From Thermoplasmata archaeon (GTDB taxonomy: Archaea; Thermoplasmatota; Thermoplasmata; Lutacidiplasmatales; UBA184), in contig DASPVQ010000027.1 in NCBI GenBank assembly GCA_035622275.1, positions 1 through 64,000 of the forward strand: a stretch of 64,000 bases of DNA, given 5' to 3'. Of this stretch, positions 1 through 8,498 are shown piece by piece. Every line of letters starts with the position of its first letter. Position 1 is the stretch's first letter. The position numbers and the translations under genes are program-made. The notes below the pieces were generated by a model. The model was not told the DNA's origin and ran no database searches. It was given only the letters and a program-made list of their open reading frames with translations.

Positions 1-1101
1 GCCGGGATGCTGGTGATCCTGCACTGCACGGGCTGGATCCCAGCGCAGGCGGAGCTCGGCTACCAATGGCAGGATCTACCCCAGTACTGGTGGAACTACA
101 GCATCACAAGCACGGGTGGTGCATACTCGTTCAACGTGAACGTCTATGACGAGCCGCCTGATACTGGAAATATCTGCAACACAGATCGGCAATACTACGA
201 GGTCCAAGTGGTCAATCAGGCGAACGCCTGTTGGGGAGGCGTGTGTCCTAGCCATACGGATTGGACAGGCGTGTGGAACGAGACGGTCGCGATCTGGTCC
301 CCTCAGGTAATCGATCCGATTCTAACCGCGACCGAGGTTACCCCGTCGATCGTTCAGATTGTGGATTTCAGTAACGTGAACGCAGCCGGAGGATACCCAA
401 ACAACACTATCAGCTATGAGAGCGGAACCTCGTACACTACCACTTCCAGCTTTTGCTACCTGCTCGTCTTTGTCCAGCAATGCAGCAGTGCAAACACGAC
501 AGTGGCAACCAGCACCACCTTCTACGCCCCGGGCCACAATCTGGTCGTCACGCAACAATTCTGGGAGTCCGGCTCCTTGATTTTCGATGCATTCAGTCGC
601 GAGTGGAGTATCATCTCTCTGAACTACTACCAACCCTATGCCTTGCCTGTGAACGAGCCCTCGATCTATCCGAGCAGTGACACGATCGTCCCTGGAAATG
701 CCAGTGAGTATCTGTTGTACGGCTGGGGTGGAGCGGGTAGCGAGAATCAGGGGAGAATGGTGTTCAGCTCAGCCCCGATCGGCGGAAGCGTCACCGTAAG
801 TTCGACGACGAGTAGCTCCCAAGTCAAGGCATTCAATCTGGATGTGGGCGTCGATCTCTACGGCGTCAGCGTCGCGACGACGCTTCTGTCGCTGGACTGG
901 TCTCAGACCAGTAGCAGCACGGTGGCCGATACTCTGAGCTGGGAAGTCTACGGTGACAGCGAGACTGTCCCCGCCTGTTACGTGGTCTACGGCGTGGGTG
1001 GGTTTAGCTCATCCGCGGGATCGACGGCCGATGCCATAGGTATCTGGGAGTACGCTCCCGAAGAGTCCGGAGGAGTCTATTCCTGCCCGGTCCCGGCCTG
1101 A
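1..1101 (+). CDS. Secreted/surface protein, 5'-partial, function unknown
   Basis: The reading frame is open at the left window edge, so the true N-terminus and any signal peptide are probably missing; the first ATG inside the window is at 7. The visible 366 codons are rich in Ser, Thr, Tyr, Gly and Asn, contain several N-glycosylation sequons and no hydrophobic segment long enough to span a membrane. This is the composition of an archaeal extracellular protein. Base composition is clearly less GC-rich than the genes after 2.8 kb. It lies 46 bp before a second secreted protein in the same direction. I recognise no family. Confidence 0.6.
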   Translation, partial: AGMLVILHCTGWIPAQAELGYQWQDLPQYWWNYSITSTGGAYSFNVNVYDEPPDTGNICNTDRQYYEVQVVNQANACWGGVCPSHTDWTGVWNETVAIWSPQVIDPILTATEVTPSIVQIVDFSNVNAAGGYPNNTISYESGTSYTTTSSFCYLLVFVQQCSSANTTVATSTTFYAPGHNLVVTQQFWESGSLIFDAFSREWSIISLNYYQPYALPVNEPSIYPSSDTIVPGNASEYLLYGWGGAGSENQGRMVFSSAPIGGSVTVSSTTSSSQVKAFNLDVGVDLYGVSVATTLLSLDWSQTSSSTVADTLSWEVYGDSETVPACYVVYGVGGFSSSAGSTADAIGIWEYAPEESGGVYSCPVPA

Positions 1102-1147
1102 ATTGCTGATAAGCCCACAAGTCCCCTAATGAGTTCCGTGGCCCCGA

Positions 1148-2449
1148 ATGAGCAGAAATCGACTCGTTGCGGTCATCGTTGCGTTCGCTGTCGTTAGCGC
1201 TGGGAGCGTCGCATCACTCATCGTCTTTCGCGGCCCTGTAACCGCCGGTAACGAGGTGGTCGACGACGGTCCGACACTGTATCAGGCACTAGCCAATCTC
1301 AACACTTCGCTGGAGTCGCTGCCCGGTTCTCCCTGGTTCCCATCCCAAATCTACGGGGTGGCCAGCCCGATCCCAGTCAATCCCAGCTCTTGGGGATGGG
1401 ACGAATACGATGGGACCCTCGCCAGTTGTCAGGCCGCATTCCATGGACTGACCATTTGGAATGGAACGCTGCCCTTGTTCCTCGGCACTTACAATTCTGG
1501 GACAGCGCCGTTCTGGCAAATCGTGTACTTCTCGAATGTCACGCAGCAGCTCGCCGTCGCGACCGATATCCGCGGGGCTCTCGAGGTCTATCCCCCCATC
1601 TCCATGTCGAGCCCGTGCGCTGTAGATTCGGGCCTCGGCTACGAACCTTGGCGCTGGATGCAATTCTGGCCGGTCGATGGATTCCCCGGGGACACTCCCG
1701 TCATGGCGAGCGATGCTTGGAACGTTGTGGCGAAGAGCTACGTTGCGTGGCTCGCGCGCCCGGTCGCGGAGATGTACATTTTTGGAGCCGACCAATTTGG
1801 CTCCGGCCAATCCTCGGCGAATCAAGTGAACTTCTTCACCTGCGGGACCGTCGGCGGCGCCGGGGTAGCTCGGGGCCTCGCGATTTACGGGAGCACCGAC
1901 TCGCCGGACGACTCTGGCAACACGTGGAACTACTCGCTTGGCTGCACGCCTACGAACGACAACTGGACGGCCATCGGCATTCAGATGGACTTCGCCAACT
2001 CCAGCGTGTCGGTGTCCGGAAAGAGTGCCTGGATCTCTCGAGAATTTCAGCTTCGATACCTGCCGCCTTCTCCTCTCTCAGGTCCTGCGTACAACGCCCG
2101 GGGGATCACGAGCTGGATGACACGCGTGTACCTCAACAACAGCGAAGGAATGCCTATGTCCATGGCCTCCCCCGATTGCGAAGTCTGGGTCTCCTCCGTT
2201 TACGGATGTGCCGCGAACAGCTCGGGATGGTATGCTGTGCTGTTGTCTCCGGACGGGAGTTGGGAGGGAACGTTCGGCGAGACGCCGTCGGGTCCGATGT
2301 GGAGTTACCCCGTCCTACCGATCGCGAACAACGAGACCATTGTCCTAGTTGTGCCAGCGACGTGGACTGTCTCGGGCGACGAATTCTCTGTCGGCTCCAC
2401 CACGAGTCAGCTTCCCCTCGGCGGTGCGACCACCCTCGAGTCAGGGTGA
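1148..2449 (+). CDS. Membrane-anchored or secreted protein, function unknown
   Basis: 433 residues. Residues about 6-28 form one hydrophobic segment after a short basic start (MSRNR), a signal peptide or uncleaved anchor. The rest is hydrophilic and rich in Trp, Ser, Asn and Gly, with many NxS/T sequons and scattered cysteines that could form disulfides outside the cell (for example in SCQAAF, SPCAVD and YGCAAN). No catalytic motif or known domain is recognisable. With the preceding gene it forms a co-directional pair in lower-GC DNA, which suggests fast-evolving surface functions or recent acquisition. The ATG start is chosen because it opens directly into the signal-like segment. Confidence 0.65.
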   Translation: MSRNRLVAVIVAFAVVSAGSVASLIVFRGPVTAGNEVVDDGPTLYQALANLNTSLESLPGSPWFPSQIYGVASPIPVNPSSWGWDEYDGTLASCQAAFHGLTIWNGTLPLFLGTYNSGTAPFWQIVYFSNVTQQLAVATDIRGALEVYPPISMSSPCAVDSGLGYEPWRWMQFWPVDGFPGDTPVMASDAWNVVAKSYVAWLARPVAEMYIFGADQFGSGQSSANQVNFFTCGTVGGAGVARGLAIYGSTDSPDDSGNTWNYSLGCTPTNDNWTAIGIQMDFANSSVSVSGKSAWISREFQLRYLPPSPLSGPAYNARGITSWMTRVYLNNSEGMPMSMASPDCEVWVSSVYGCAANSSGWYAVLLSPDGSWEGTFGETPSGPMWSYPVLPIANNETIVLVVPATWTVSGDEFSVGSTTSQLPLGGATTLESG

Positions 2450-2760
2450 AACCCCCGAGTGGGGACCTTCGCGGCAGGCGGCCGAAGTCATGGACCGGCG
2501 CGAGGCCGGCTCACAGCCTGTCTCGCTCGGGAACAGCCGACCGGGATGAGCCGGTCCTGCGGCCCCAACGCTCGACGGCGCGATCACAACCCACCATGGA
2601 CCCCGGCATGCCCAAGCAGGAAGGGCTCGAGGCCGGATCCACCCACGAGCCGGCGAGCGGGTCACGGGGCGGCAGCCGTGCAGGGACATCACCGGGCTCC
2701 AGCTCGCGGAGCAGTTCGAGATCGCCTCGAAGGCTCTATCGCACCGGCGCCGGGGCTCAA
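2450..2760. other. Intergenic stretch without a recognisable gene
   Basis: About 310 bases lie between the second secreted protein and tRNA-Val. Short frames are open on both strands but have biased Arg/Ser/Pro composition and no family resemblance, as expected by chance in GC-rich DNA. I see no repeat, RNA gene or clear promoter. Base composition shifts here from the lower-GC left end to the high-GC body. Confidence 0.5.
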
Positions 2761-2833
2761 TGGGCGCGGCCAGATTCGAACTGGCGACCTTCACCGTGTC
2801 AGGGTGACGTCATAACCGCTAGACTACGCGCCC
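2761..2833 (-). tRNA. tRNA-Val (anticodon GAC)
   Basis: Read on the minus strand, the 7-bp acceptor stem GGGCGCG pairs with CGCGCCC and is followed by discriminator A. The D arm has GTC/GAC, the anticodon stem is TCACC/GGTGA around loop CTGACAC (anticodon GAC), and the T loop is TTCGAAT. No intron is present. The 3' CCA is not encoded and must be added after transcription. Confidence 0.95.
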
Positions 2834-2855
2834 TGCGGCGGCGCACCGACGCTCG

Positions 2856-2864
2856 GCTCTTATG
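2856..2864 (-). promoter_or_regulatory. TATA-like box of tRNA-Val
   Basis: Minus-strand GCATAAGAG is centred about 27 nt before the tRNA 5' end, the usual archaeal TATA spacing. Confidence 0.45.
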
Positions 2865-2879
2865 CGTGTCGGCGCCGGC

Positions 2880-4427
2880 TCAGCCGTACCCGCCCGGAAA
2901 CTGTCCCGGGTCGGGGTGGTCGTTCCAGTTGTAGTAGCCCATCGACTGGCGCTGCGCCTCGGTCGTCTCCTGGCGCAGCCCGCCCTGGAGCGAGCCGTAC
3001 GCCTCCCGGATCTGCTCCTCGATCGAGCGCGCGCGCTGGAGCGCCTCGCGCAGGTGGGACGCCTCGATGAACTCGCTGCCCGCGACGGCCGCGAGGTCGC
3101 CGGCGGTGCGAATGAGGCCGCCGAGTTCTCGGAGGCGCAGCGTGAGCGCGTTGCGCCGCCCATCGAGCGATTCGGCGCGCCGGCGGGCCTCGCGGATCAG
3201 CTCGAGCACGGCGTCGCGGGTGGCGGGCCGGATGCGGCCGTCGACCGCGATCTCCTGCGCGCAGAACTGGGCGAGTCGCATCCGGTTCGTCTCCGAATCG
3301 GGCATCGAGGTCTCGAGCAGCACCTCGTAGCCGCTCCCCGCGATGCGCGAACGCAGCGGCGAGAGGATCCGGTGCAGGTCCTGGATGTTCGCGGCCGCCA
3401 CCAGGATGAAGTCGCACGGGACGCCGTCCACACGGACCGCGGCGCCGCCGGACTGCGGGTTGCGGCCGGTGATCGGGAAGCGCTTCTCCTGCATCGCGGT
3501 CAGGATGTGGCGCTGCAGGTAGCCGAGGTGCGGCAGCTCGTCGAGGAACAGCACGCCGTCGTGCGCCTCGTGGACCGCGCCGGCGATCACGCGCTCGTAG
3601 GGCAGGGTGCCGAGCTGCGGATGTCCACCGTAGGGGTCGTGGCGGACGTCGCCGAGGAGCTCGGTCTCGCTCGCACCGGTCGCCATCACGAACGTGTTGC
3701 GGTCGAGCTTGACGAGGACCTTGCGCGGGCTCTCGTGCTGCAGCGTGCGCCGGCGTTCGAGCGCCCGCTGGTCGAGCACCTTGATCCGGTCACCGGCGCG
3801 TTCGTAGGCCACGACCTCCTCCACACCGTTCCTGAGGCGCGTCGTCCGGACCGTCTCCTGCGGGTTGCCCCCCGGGCTCGCCGTGAGCTCGAGGATCCCA
3901 CCCACCAGGTCCCGGAAGGGATTGCCGCTGCCGGAAATGCCGGGAACGACCTGCTTCAGGTTGTTGCAGCTGGGGCAGTAGCGCTCGGTCGGCAACGAGT
4001 AGAAGCTGCAGCGTGGGCAGCGGTAGCCCAGGCGCTCGGCCACCGAGGCAGGGGCCTCCGTCGGGAGGATCAGCTCGCCTTCGACCGATCGCGCGGCCTC
4101 CCGTTCGCGGTACACCTCCTCGCGTGCCACGACCTCGATGCTCGGCCGCTCGGGGTTCTCCGGGTTGTGGACGACCCGAAGCTCGGTCCGGGGCCGGTCG
4201 AGGTGGAGCGCGAGCGCTTGCGCCGTCATCGACTTGCCGATGCCCGGCGGGCCGACGAGGAGGAGGTGCCGTCGCTGGTAGGCGGCGATCCGGGCGATCT
4301 CGACCGCCTTCTCCTGGCCGATAACCCGCTCGAGCGGATCGGTCGGGATCGGGATCTGGGCGGTCGTCTCGATCTCCTCGACCGCCACGGGCGATCGCCG
4401 GGGGCTCTCCGTCTCGGTGGCGGTCAC
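2880..4427 (-). CDS. LonB-like AAA+ ATPase lacking a protease domain, with zinc-ribbon insert
   Basis: 515 residues. The ATPase core matches archaeal LonB: Walker A GPPGIGKS at 59-66, the Lon-type stretch LLGDVRHDPYGG at about 257-268, Walker B GVLFLDE at 291-297, then sensor/arginine-finger regions. Between Walker A and B, where archaeal LonB carries transmembrane helices, there is a CPRC...CPSC zinc ribbon (C137, C140, C151, C154) and no hydrophobic helix. The C-terminus ends about 200 residues short of a LonB, in a Gly/Tyr/Asn-rich tail, with no Ser-Lys protease domain. It is therefore probably a soluble remodelling ATPase, not a protease. It follows dnaG in the same direction after a hairpin. 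The GTG start lies about 31 nt after a TATA-like TTTTACC. Confidence 0.75.
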   Translation of the reverse strand: MTATETESPRRSPVAVEEIETTAQIPIPTDPLERVIGQEKAVEIARIAAYQRRHLLLVGPPGIGKSMTAQALALHLDRPRTELRVVHNPENPERPSIEVVAREEVYREREAARSVEGELILPTEAPASVAERLGYRCPRCSFYSLPTERYCPSCNNLKQVVPGISGSGNPFRDLVGGILELTASPGGNPQETVRTTRLRNGVEEVVAYERAGDRIKVLDQRALERRRTLQHESPRKVLVKLDRNTFVMATGASETELLGDVRHDPYGGHPQLGTLPYERVIAGAVHEAHDGVLFLDELPHLGYLQRHILTAMQEKRFPITGRNPQSGGAAVRVDGVPCDFILVAAANIQDLHRILSPLRSRIAGSGYEVLLETSMPDSETNRMRLAQFCAQEIAVDGRIRPATRDAVLELIREARRRAESLDGRRNALTLRLRELGGLIRTAGDLAAVAGSEFIEASHLREALQRARSIEEQIREAYGSLQGGLRQETTEAQRQSMGYYNWNDHPDPGQFPGGYG

Positions 4428-4465
4428 GGTCGGTGTCTAGAAGGCCGAGCGCGGGGTAAAAGGTT

Positions 4466-4493
4466 GGCCGCGGGACCCTCGCGTCCCGCGGCC
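4466..4493 (-). terminator. Hairpin between dnaG and the LonB-like gene
   Basis: A perfect 11-bp inverted repeat (GGCCGCGGGAC and its complement) encloses a 6-nt loop. On the minus strand it is followed by AACCTTTTACC. It lies between the dnaG stop and the downstream start, so it may end dnaG transcripts; the T-run could equally be the next gene's TATA box. Confidence 0.5.
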
Positions 4494-4509
4494 GGAGGGA
4501 CGGGGGATC

Positions 4510-5826
4510 TCAGCGCGGGCCGGCGGGACCGCCGAGGTCCGCCTTGGTGAAGACTCGGACCTGCTCCGGGATCTTGCCCACGGGCCCGAGGCGGCTCGCG
4601 ACGACGGTGCCGATCCCCTTCTCCTGGGCCACGTCCACGAGGCGCTGGCTCACGATCCCGTCGAAGACCAGGGCCTTGGCCGGGGTCGAGAGCGCGGCGA
4701 GCGCCTCGTACATCTCCTTGATCGGGGCCTCTCCGACCACGGCGTCGTCCTCCCCGACGAAGAGCGCGCGGGAGGCGTTCTCGATGCCGTTCAGCAACTC
4801 GAAGTAACGCTCGAGGTCGGGCGGCAGCGGCGCCGCGGGGACGGGAGGGGGCGGAGGGGGTGCCCGCATCGGCGGGGGCGGAAGGCGCTCCCGCTCGTCC
4901 CGGCGCGATCCCCCGCCGTTGCGCTCCTCGCGCCGCTCGCGACCTCCGCCCTCGCCGCGCTCCTCGCGCGGCTCGCGCGTGGCCCCGGTCGATTCGAAGC
5001 CGCTCATCTCGAGGTACTGGTTGATCGGGATCTTGTTGCGCAGGCACTTCAACAGCTGCTTCTGCGTGAGCTCCTCGACCTCGCTGCCGCGCGGGGCGCG
5101 CGCGACGAAGTCGACGTCCATCGTCTGGAGCATCTCGCGCAGGATCAGCTCGCCGGCTCGGTCACCGTCGGTGAACGCGGTCACGGTCTTGCCGCGGGAG
5201 AGGTCCTTCACGGTCTGCGGCACGCTCGTGCCCTCGACCGCGATGACGTTCTTGATCCCGCAGCGCAACAGGTTCAGCACGTCCGAGCGCCCCTCGACGA
5301 CGATCAGCGCGTCGGCCTGGTCGACGTTGGGGCCGGCGGGCAGGTGCTCCGGCCCGTAGGTGGTGATCTCGTCGACCTGGACCGCCTTGCGGACGGCCTC
5401 GGTGAGGTCGACGCCCACGCCCTTCGACTCTTCCTGAAGCCGACCGAGGATCTCCTTCGCGCGCTCGACGACCTTCTGGCGCTTGGAGATGCGGATGTCC
5501 TCGACGCTGACGATCTCGATCTTCGCCCGGCACGGGCCGATCCGGTCGACGGTCTCGAGACCGGAGGCGAGGATCGCGGTCTCCACCTGGTCGAGCGAGG
5601 ACGGTATGATGATCTCCCCCTCGCTCTTGCCCTTGCGGCTGTCGATCTCGACCTCGATGCGACCGATGCGGCCGGACTTCTGGAGGTCGCGCAGGTCGAG
5701 TTCGTCCCCGAGCAGACCCTCGGTCTGGCCGAAGACGGCGCCCACGACGTCGGGCTTGTCGATGACGCCCTCGGCGGCGATACGGGCGCGAATTTGGTAC
5801 TTGGCGGCACTGGGGTCGTTGGTCAT
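4510..5826 (-). CDS. dnaG: Archaeal DNA primase DnaG
   Basis: 438 residues from the ATG at 5826; an in-frame start nine codons earlier adds residues unlike the family. Archaeal DnaG has a Toprim domain and works with the exosome and possibly in priming. The Toprim core is visible: VVEGRSD with the catalytic Glu at 178, then FTDGDRAGE with D220 and D222. The N-terminal half (SAAKYQIRARI...GLLGDELDLRDLQKSGRIGRI) matches the archaeal family. A low-complexity insert of Glu/Arg then Pro (about 285-345) separates the Toprim and C-terminal regions, as in other GC-rich archaea. It is upstream of, and co-directional with, the LonB-like ATPase. Confidence 0.93.
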   Translation of the reverse strand: MTNDPSAAKYQIRARIAAEGVIDKPDVVGAVFGQTEGLLGDELDLRDLQKSGRIGRIEVEIDSRKGKSEGEIIIPSSLDQVETAILASGLETVDRIGPCRAKIEIVSVEDIRISKRQKVVERAKEILGRLQEESKGVGVDLTEAVRKAVQVDEITTYGPEHLPAGPNVDQADALIVVEGRSDVLNLLRCGIKNVIAVEGTSVPQTVKDLSRGKTVTAFTDGDRAGELILREMLQTMDVDFVARAPRGSEVEELTQKQLLKCLRNKIPINQYLEMSGFESTGATREPREERGEGGGRERREERNGGGSRRDERERLPPPPMRAPPPPPPVPAAPLPPDLERYFELLNGIENASRALFVGEDDAVVGEAPIKEMYEALAALSTPAKALVFDGIVSQRLVDVAQEKGIGTVVASRLGPVGKIPEQVRVFTKADLGGPAGPR

Positions 5827-6043
5827 GGTTTTCCTTGCTCCGGAGAGGACCACCTCCCGCGGTCGCGGGGGGCCGTCCGGGAGCGGACCTAGCAGCGCCG
5901 AGCGACGCGAGCCGATGCGCGGAGCCTACGACAGACGAAGGGGCGGAGCATGAGTCGTGAGTCCGGGATCTCTCTGCGACGTCCGGGGCGAGCCTCGGTC
6001 CGTCTCCGGGATTGTCCTTCCGCCCGTGTTTAGCCGCGGTGGG

Positions 6044-6051
6044 TATTTAAG
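6044..6051. promoter_or_regulatory. Orphan TATA-like box
   Basis: TATTTAAG reads as a TATA box in both directions. Leftward it would give dnaG a leader of nearly 200 nt; rightward it would transcribe the gap before 6193. Confidence 0.35.
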
Positions 6052-6151
6052 GGCGGAGGTCGGCGCGAACGACGCCGGGCCCGCGCGCCGGAGCGCGACG
6101 GCCGCGTCCGGTCCACCGGCGGTGAAATTCGCGCGGCTGCGAGAGACACTC

Positions 6152-6157
6152 TTTATA
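6152..6157 (+). promoter_or_regulatory. TATA box for the gene at 6193
   Basis: TTTATA is centred 38 nt before the ATG. With the usual 26-nt box-to-start distance the leader would be about 12 nt and would include GGAG. Confidence 0.6.
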
Positions 6158-6192
6158 GCGGGCCCGGATAGGCCGCCTCGGAGCGCAGTTCA

Positions 6193-6864
6193 ATGCCCCG
6201 TCGCTCGCGTCGCGCCGCGCCGGACCCGGACCCGGATGTGCCCGTGGCCGTCACCAAGCCCGAGGACGATTTCGTCTCGGCCCTCAAGAGCGATCTCGCC
6301 CGGACCCAGCAGGCCTCCGACCTCAAGAACGCCGGCGAGGACACTAGCCGACGGGCCAAGCTGAACCAGCGGCTGCTCCAGGACCTGTGGGAGGTCCACA
6401 ACCAGTTCGAGGAGATCGGTGTCCACCTCACGATCGACCCCTCGCAGACCCTCTTCGCGACGTTCGTCGAGTACCCGACGACCTGGAGCTTCAAGGACAA
6501 CTTCGACTTCGGCGCCGTCAAGACGATCGAGGTCGCGGACCGCGCCAGCGGCTGGGTCGGCTTCACCCTGCGGGCGTGGTACTATCGGACGCCCGAGGGA
6601 CGGACGCACCTGCGATCGATCTTCGAGTGGTGCGACGGTGAGAGCTACCACCGCTACTCGGGCTGGATGCGGATGATGAGCCAGGCGGTGCTCTACGACG
6701 CGGCCGAGGAGGAGGTCGACCTCAAGCAGCTCCACCAGGTGCTGCGCGACGTCGTCGTCCACTGGTACGCGGCCCACCTGGAGAAGACGCCCGAGACGTT
6801 CGTCGCCCACCTGAAGGAGAAGTATCCGAAGGGTGCGTCGTACGCGAAGGAATCGTACCGCTGA
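6193..6864 (+). CDS. Conserved-looking soluble protein, function unknown
   Basis: 223 residues. A basic, Pro-rich start (to about residue 20) is followed by a helical region (about 25-70, ending HNQFEEIGVHL). A Trp/Phe/Tyr-rich central part looks like a beta-rich fold (YPTTWSFKDNF, GWVGFTLRAWYYRT), and a helical C-terminus follows. No membrane segment, Cys cluster or nucleotide-binding motif is present. A strong TATA box lies upstream and a perfect hairpin directly downstream, so it is probably transcribed alone, between dnaG and the PolD small subunit. I do not recognise the family. Confidence 0.7.
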   Translation: MPRRSRRAAPDPDPDVPVAVTKPEDDFVSALKSDLARTQQASDLKNAGEDTSRRAKLNQRLLQDLWEVHNQFEEIGVHLTIDPSQTLFATFVEYPTTWSFKDNFDFGAVKTIEVADRASGWVGFTLRAWYYRTPEGRTHLRSIFEWCDGESYHRYSGWMRMMSQAVLYDAAEEEVDLKQLHQVLRDVVVHWYAAHLEKTPETFVAHLKEKYPKGASYAKESYR

Positions 6865-6869
6865 GCCGT

Positions 6870-6899
6870 TTGCGCGCGCGGTCGCGCCCGCGCGCGCAA
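6870..6899 (+). terminator. Hairpin after the gene ending at 6864
   Basis: A 12-bp perfect stem of alternating GC ending in TT/AA, with a 6-nt loop, begins five bases after the stop codon. No T-run follows, so the terminator role is inferred from its position. Confidence 0.45.
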
Positions 6900-6989
6900 G
6901 CCTTGAAATAAGCGCTCCGGCCTCGGCAGCGCCCAGGGACGTCGCGGGCCGGGCCGGTCCCATGGGGCCCGACGACGTCGGGGGATCCG

Positions 6990-8498
6990 GTGGCCAACGA
7001 CCTGCGCGAACACCTGGTCGCGTACTTCGAGGCGCACCACGCGGTCGTGGAGGCGAGCGCGCTGCAGTTGCTCCTCTCGGACCGCCAGCCCCTTGTGCTC
7101 TCGCACGAGCTCCTCGCGGCCCGGCGCGACGCATCGCCGTTCGTGACCCGGGAGATGGTCGAGGCCGCGCTCGCGCTGCGGCATCCGCCCGCGCGCGCCG
7201 CCCCGGCGGAGCTACGGGCGATGGCCCGGCGGGAGGACGCGCTGGCGCCGGTGCCGTTCGCGCTCCTGCGGGAGGGGTTCACCGGGCCGCCCGTCGCGAC
7301 CGACCCGCTCGCGGCGTACGCGGCGCTCTTCCATTCCCGCTACCGCGCGATCGCGCGTCTGTTGCGGGGTCGACCCGAGCTCAGCAACCTTCGTGCGATC
7401 CGCGACCTGCGGCCGGCCGAGGGCAGCGCCTCGATCATCGGGATCGTGCGCGAGGTCCGCACGACGGCCCGCCAGCACCATCTCATCGTCACGCTCGATG
7501 ACGAGACCGGCTCGATCACCGCGCTGGTGCCCAAGGAGTCGCCGGGGGCCCGCCTGACCTACCTCCCCGACGAGATCGTGGGCGTGCGTCTAGAGTTCGC
7601 CCGGGAGCCCGGCCGCATCCCGCGGGTCGTCGCCGTCGAGCGGCCAGAGGTGCCCGCCCAGCGCCCGGTCGGCCGGGCCGCGCGGCCCCGGCGGGCGGTC
7701 TTCCTCTCCGACCTGCACATCGGCAGCCGTTCGTTCCTCGACGAGTGCTGGGCTCACCTCGCCGAGTTCCTTCGAGGTCGGGGTCCGCGCGCCGAGCTCG
7801 CCGGTTCGATCGACCACGTCGTGATCGCCGGCGACCTCGTGGACGGGATCGGCGTCTACCCGCAGCAGGAGCGCGACCTCGCGATCGCGGACGTCGTCGA
7901 GCAGTACGCCGAGCTCGGTCGCCGCCTGCGCGAGCTGCCCGAGCGCCTGACGATCGTCGTTGTCCCGGGCAACCACGACGCGGTCTGCCCGGCCGAGCCC
8001 CAGCCCGCGCTACCGGCGAGCCTGCGCGCCTCGCTCCCCGAGAACGTCCGCTCGCTCGCCAACCCGTCGACCTTCGCCCTCGACGGGGTCGTGGTCGAGG
8101 CCTACCACGGTCGCAGCTTCGACGATTTGATCCCCGCGCTGCCCGGCAGCTCCTACGCGCGTCCCACCGAGGTGATGAAGCGGATGCTCGCGATGCGGCA
8201 TCTCGCGCCGATCTACGGCGACCGGACCCCCCTCGCGCCGCTGCCGCGTGACGGGCTCGTCATCGACCCGGCCCCCGACATCCTCGTGACGGGCCACGCG
8301 CACACCTACGGCGTGGACCGCTACCGGGGCGTCCTCCTCCTCAACGCCTCGACCTGGCAGGCCGAGACCGAGTACCAGCGCATGCGCAACATCTCCCCCG
8401 TGCCGGCCCACGCGGCGGTCGTCGACCTGTCGACCCTCGAACTCGTCTCGCTCGACTTCTCCCACGGGGACCCGGTCCTCGCCAGGGTGGCCGGATGA
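6990..8498 (+). CDS. polB: DNA polymerase D small subunit (DP1), proofreading exonuclease
   Basis: 502 residues from GTG at 6990. DP1 is the 3'-5' exonuclease and clamp-binding subunit of the archaeal replicative polymerase PolD. An N-terminal helical domain is followed by an OB-like region (about 145-215). The calcineurin-like phosphoesterase then shows all metal motifs: DLHIG (241-245), GDLVDG (281-286), GNHD (327-330) and GHAH (435-438). The conserved C-terminal LNASTWQAETEYQRM is present. Length is typical of DP1. The large subunit is not in the window. The stop overlaps the start of cutA by four bases (ATGA). A weak box TTGAAATAAG at about 6904 would give a leader of some 55 nt. Confidence 0.93.
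   Translation: MANDLREHLVAYFEAHHAVVEASALQLLLSDRQPLVLSHELLAARRDASPFVTREMVEAALALRHPPARAAPAELRAMARREDALAPVPFALLREGFTGPPVATDPLAAYAALFHSRYRAIARLLRGRPELSNLRAIRDLRPAEGSASIIGIVREVRTTARQHHLIVTLDDETGSITALVPKESPGARLTYLPDEIVGVRLEFAREPGRIPRVVAVERPEVPAQRPVGRAARPRRAVFLSDLHIGSRSFLDECWAHLAEFLRGRGPRAELAGSIDHVVIAGDLVDGIGVYPQQERDLAIADVVEQYAELGRRLRELPERLTIVVVPGNHDAVCPAEPQPALPASLRASLPENVRSLANPSTFALDGVVVEAYHGRSFDDLIPALPGSSYARPTEVMKRMLAMRHLAPIYGDRTPLAPLPRDGLVIDPAPDILVTGHAHTYGVDRYRGVLLLNASTWQAETEYQRMRNISPVPAHAAVVDLSTLELVSLDFSHGDPVLARVAG

Larger units (their letters stand above)
5827..6192. other. Divergent intergenic region with two TATA-like boxes
   Basis: This 366-bp gap separates dnaG (minus) from the next plus-strand gene. 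It contains a strong box for the plus-strand gene at 6152 and a second, near-palindromic TATTTAA at 6044. The second box is about 220 nt from dnaG and 145 nt from the other gene, so its product is unclear. No open frame here resembles a protein. Confidence 0.45.
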
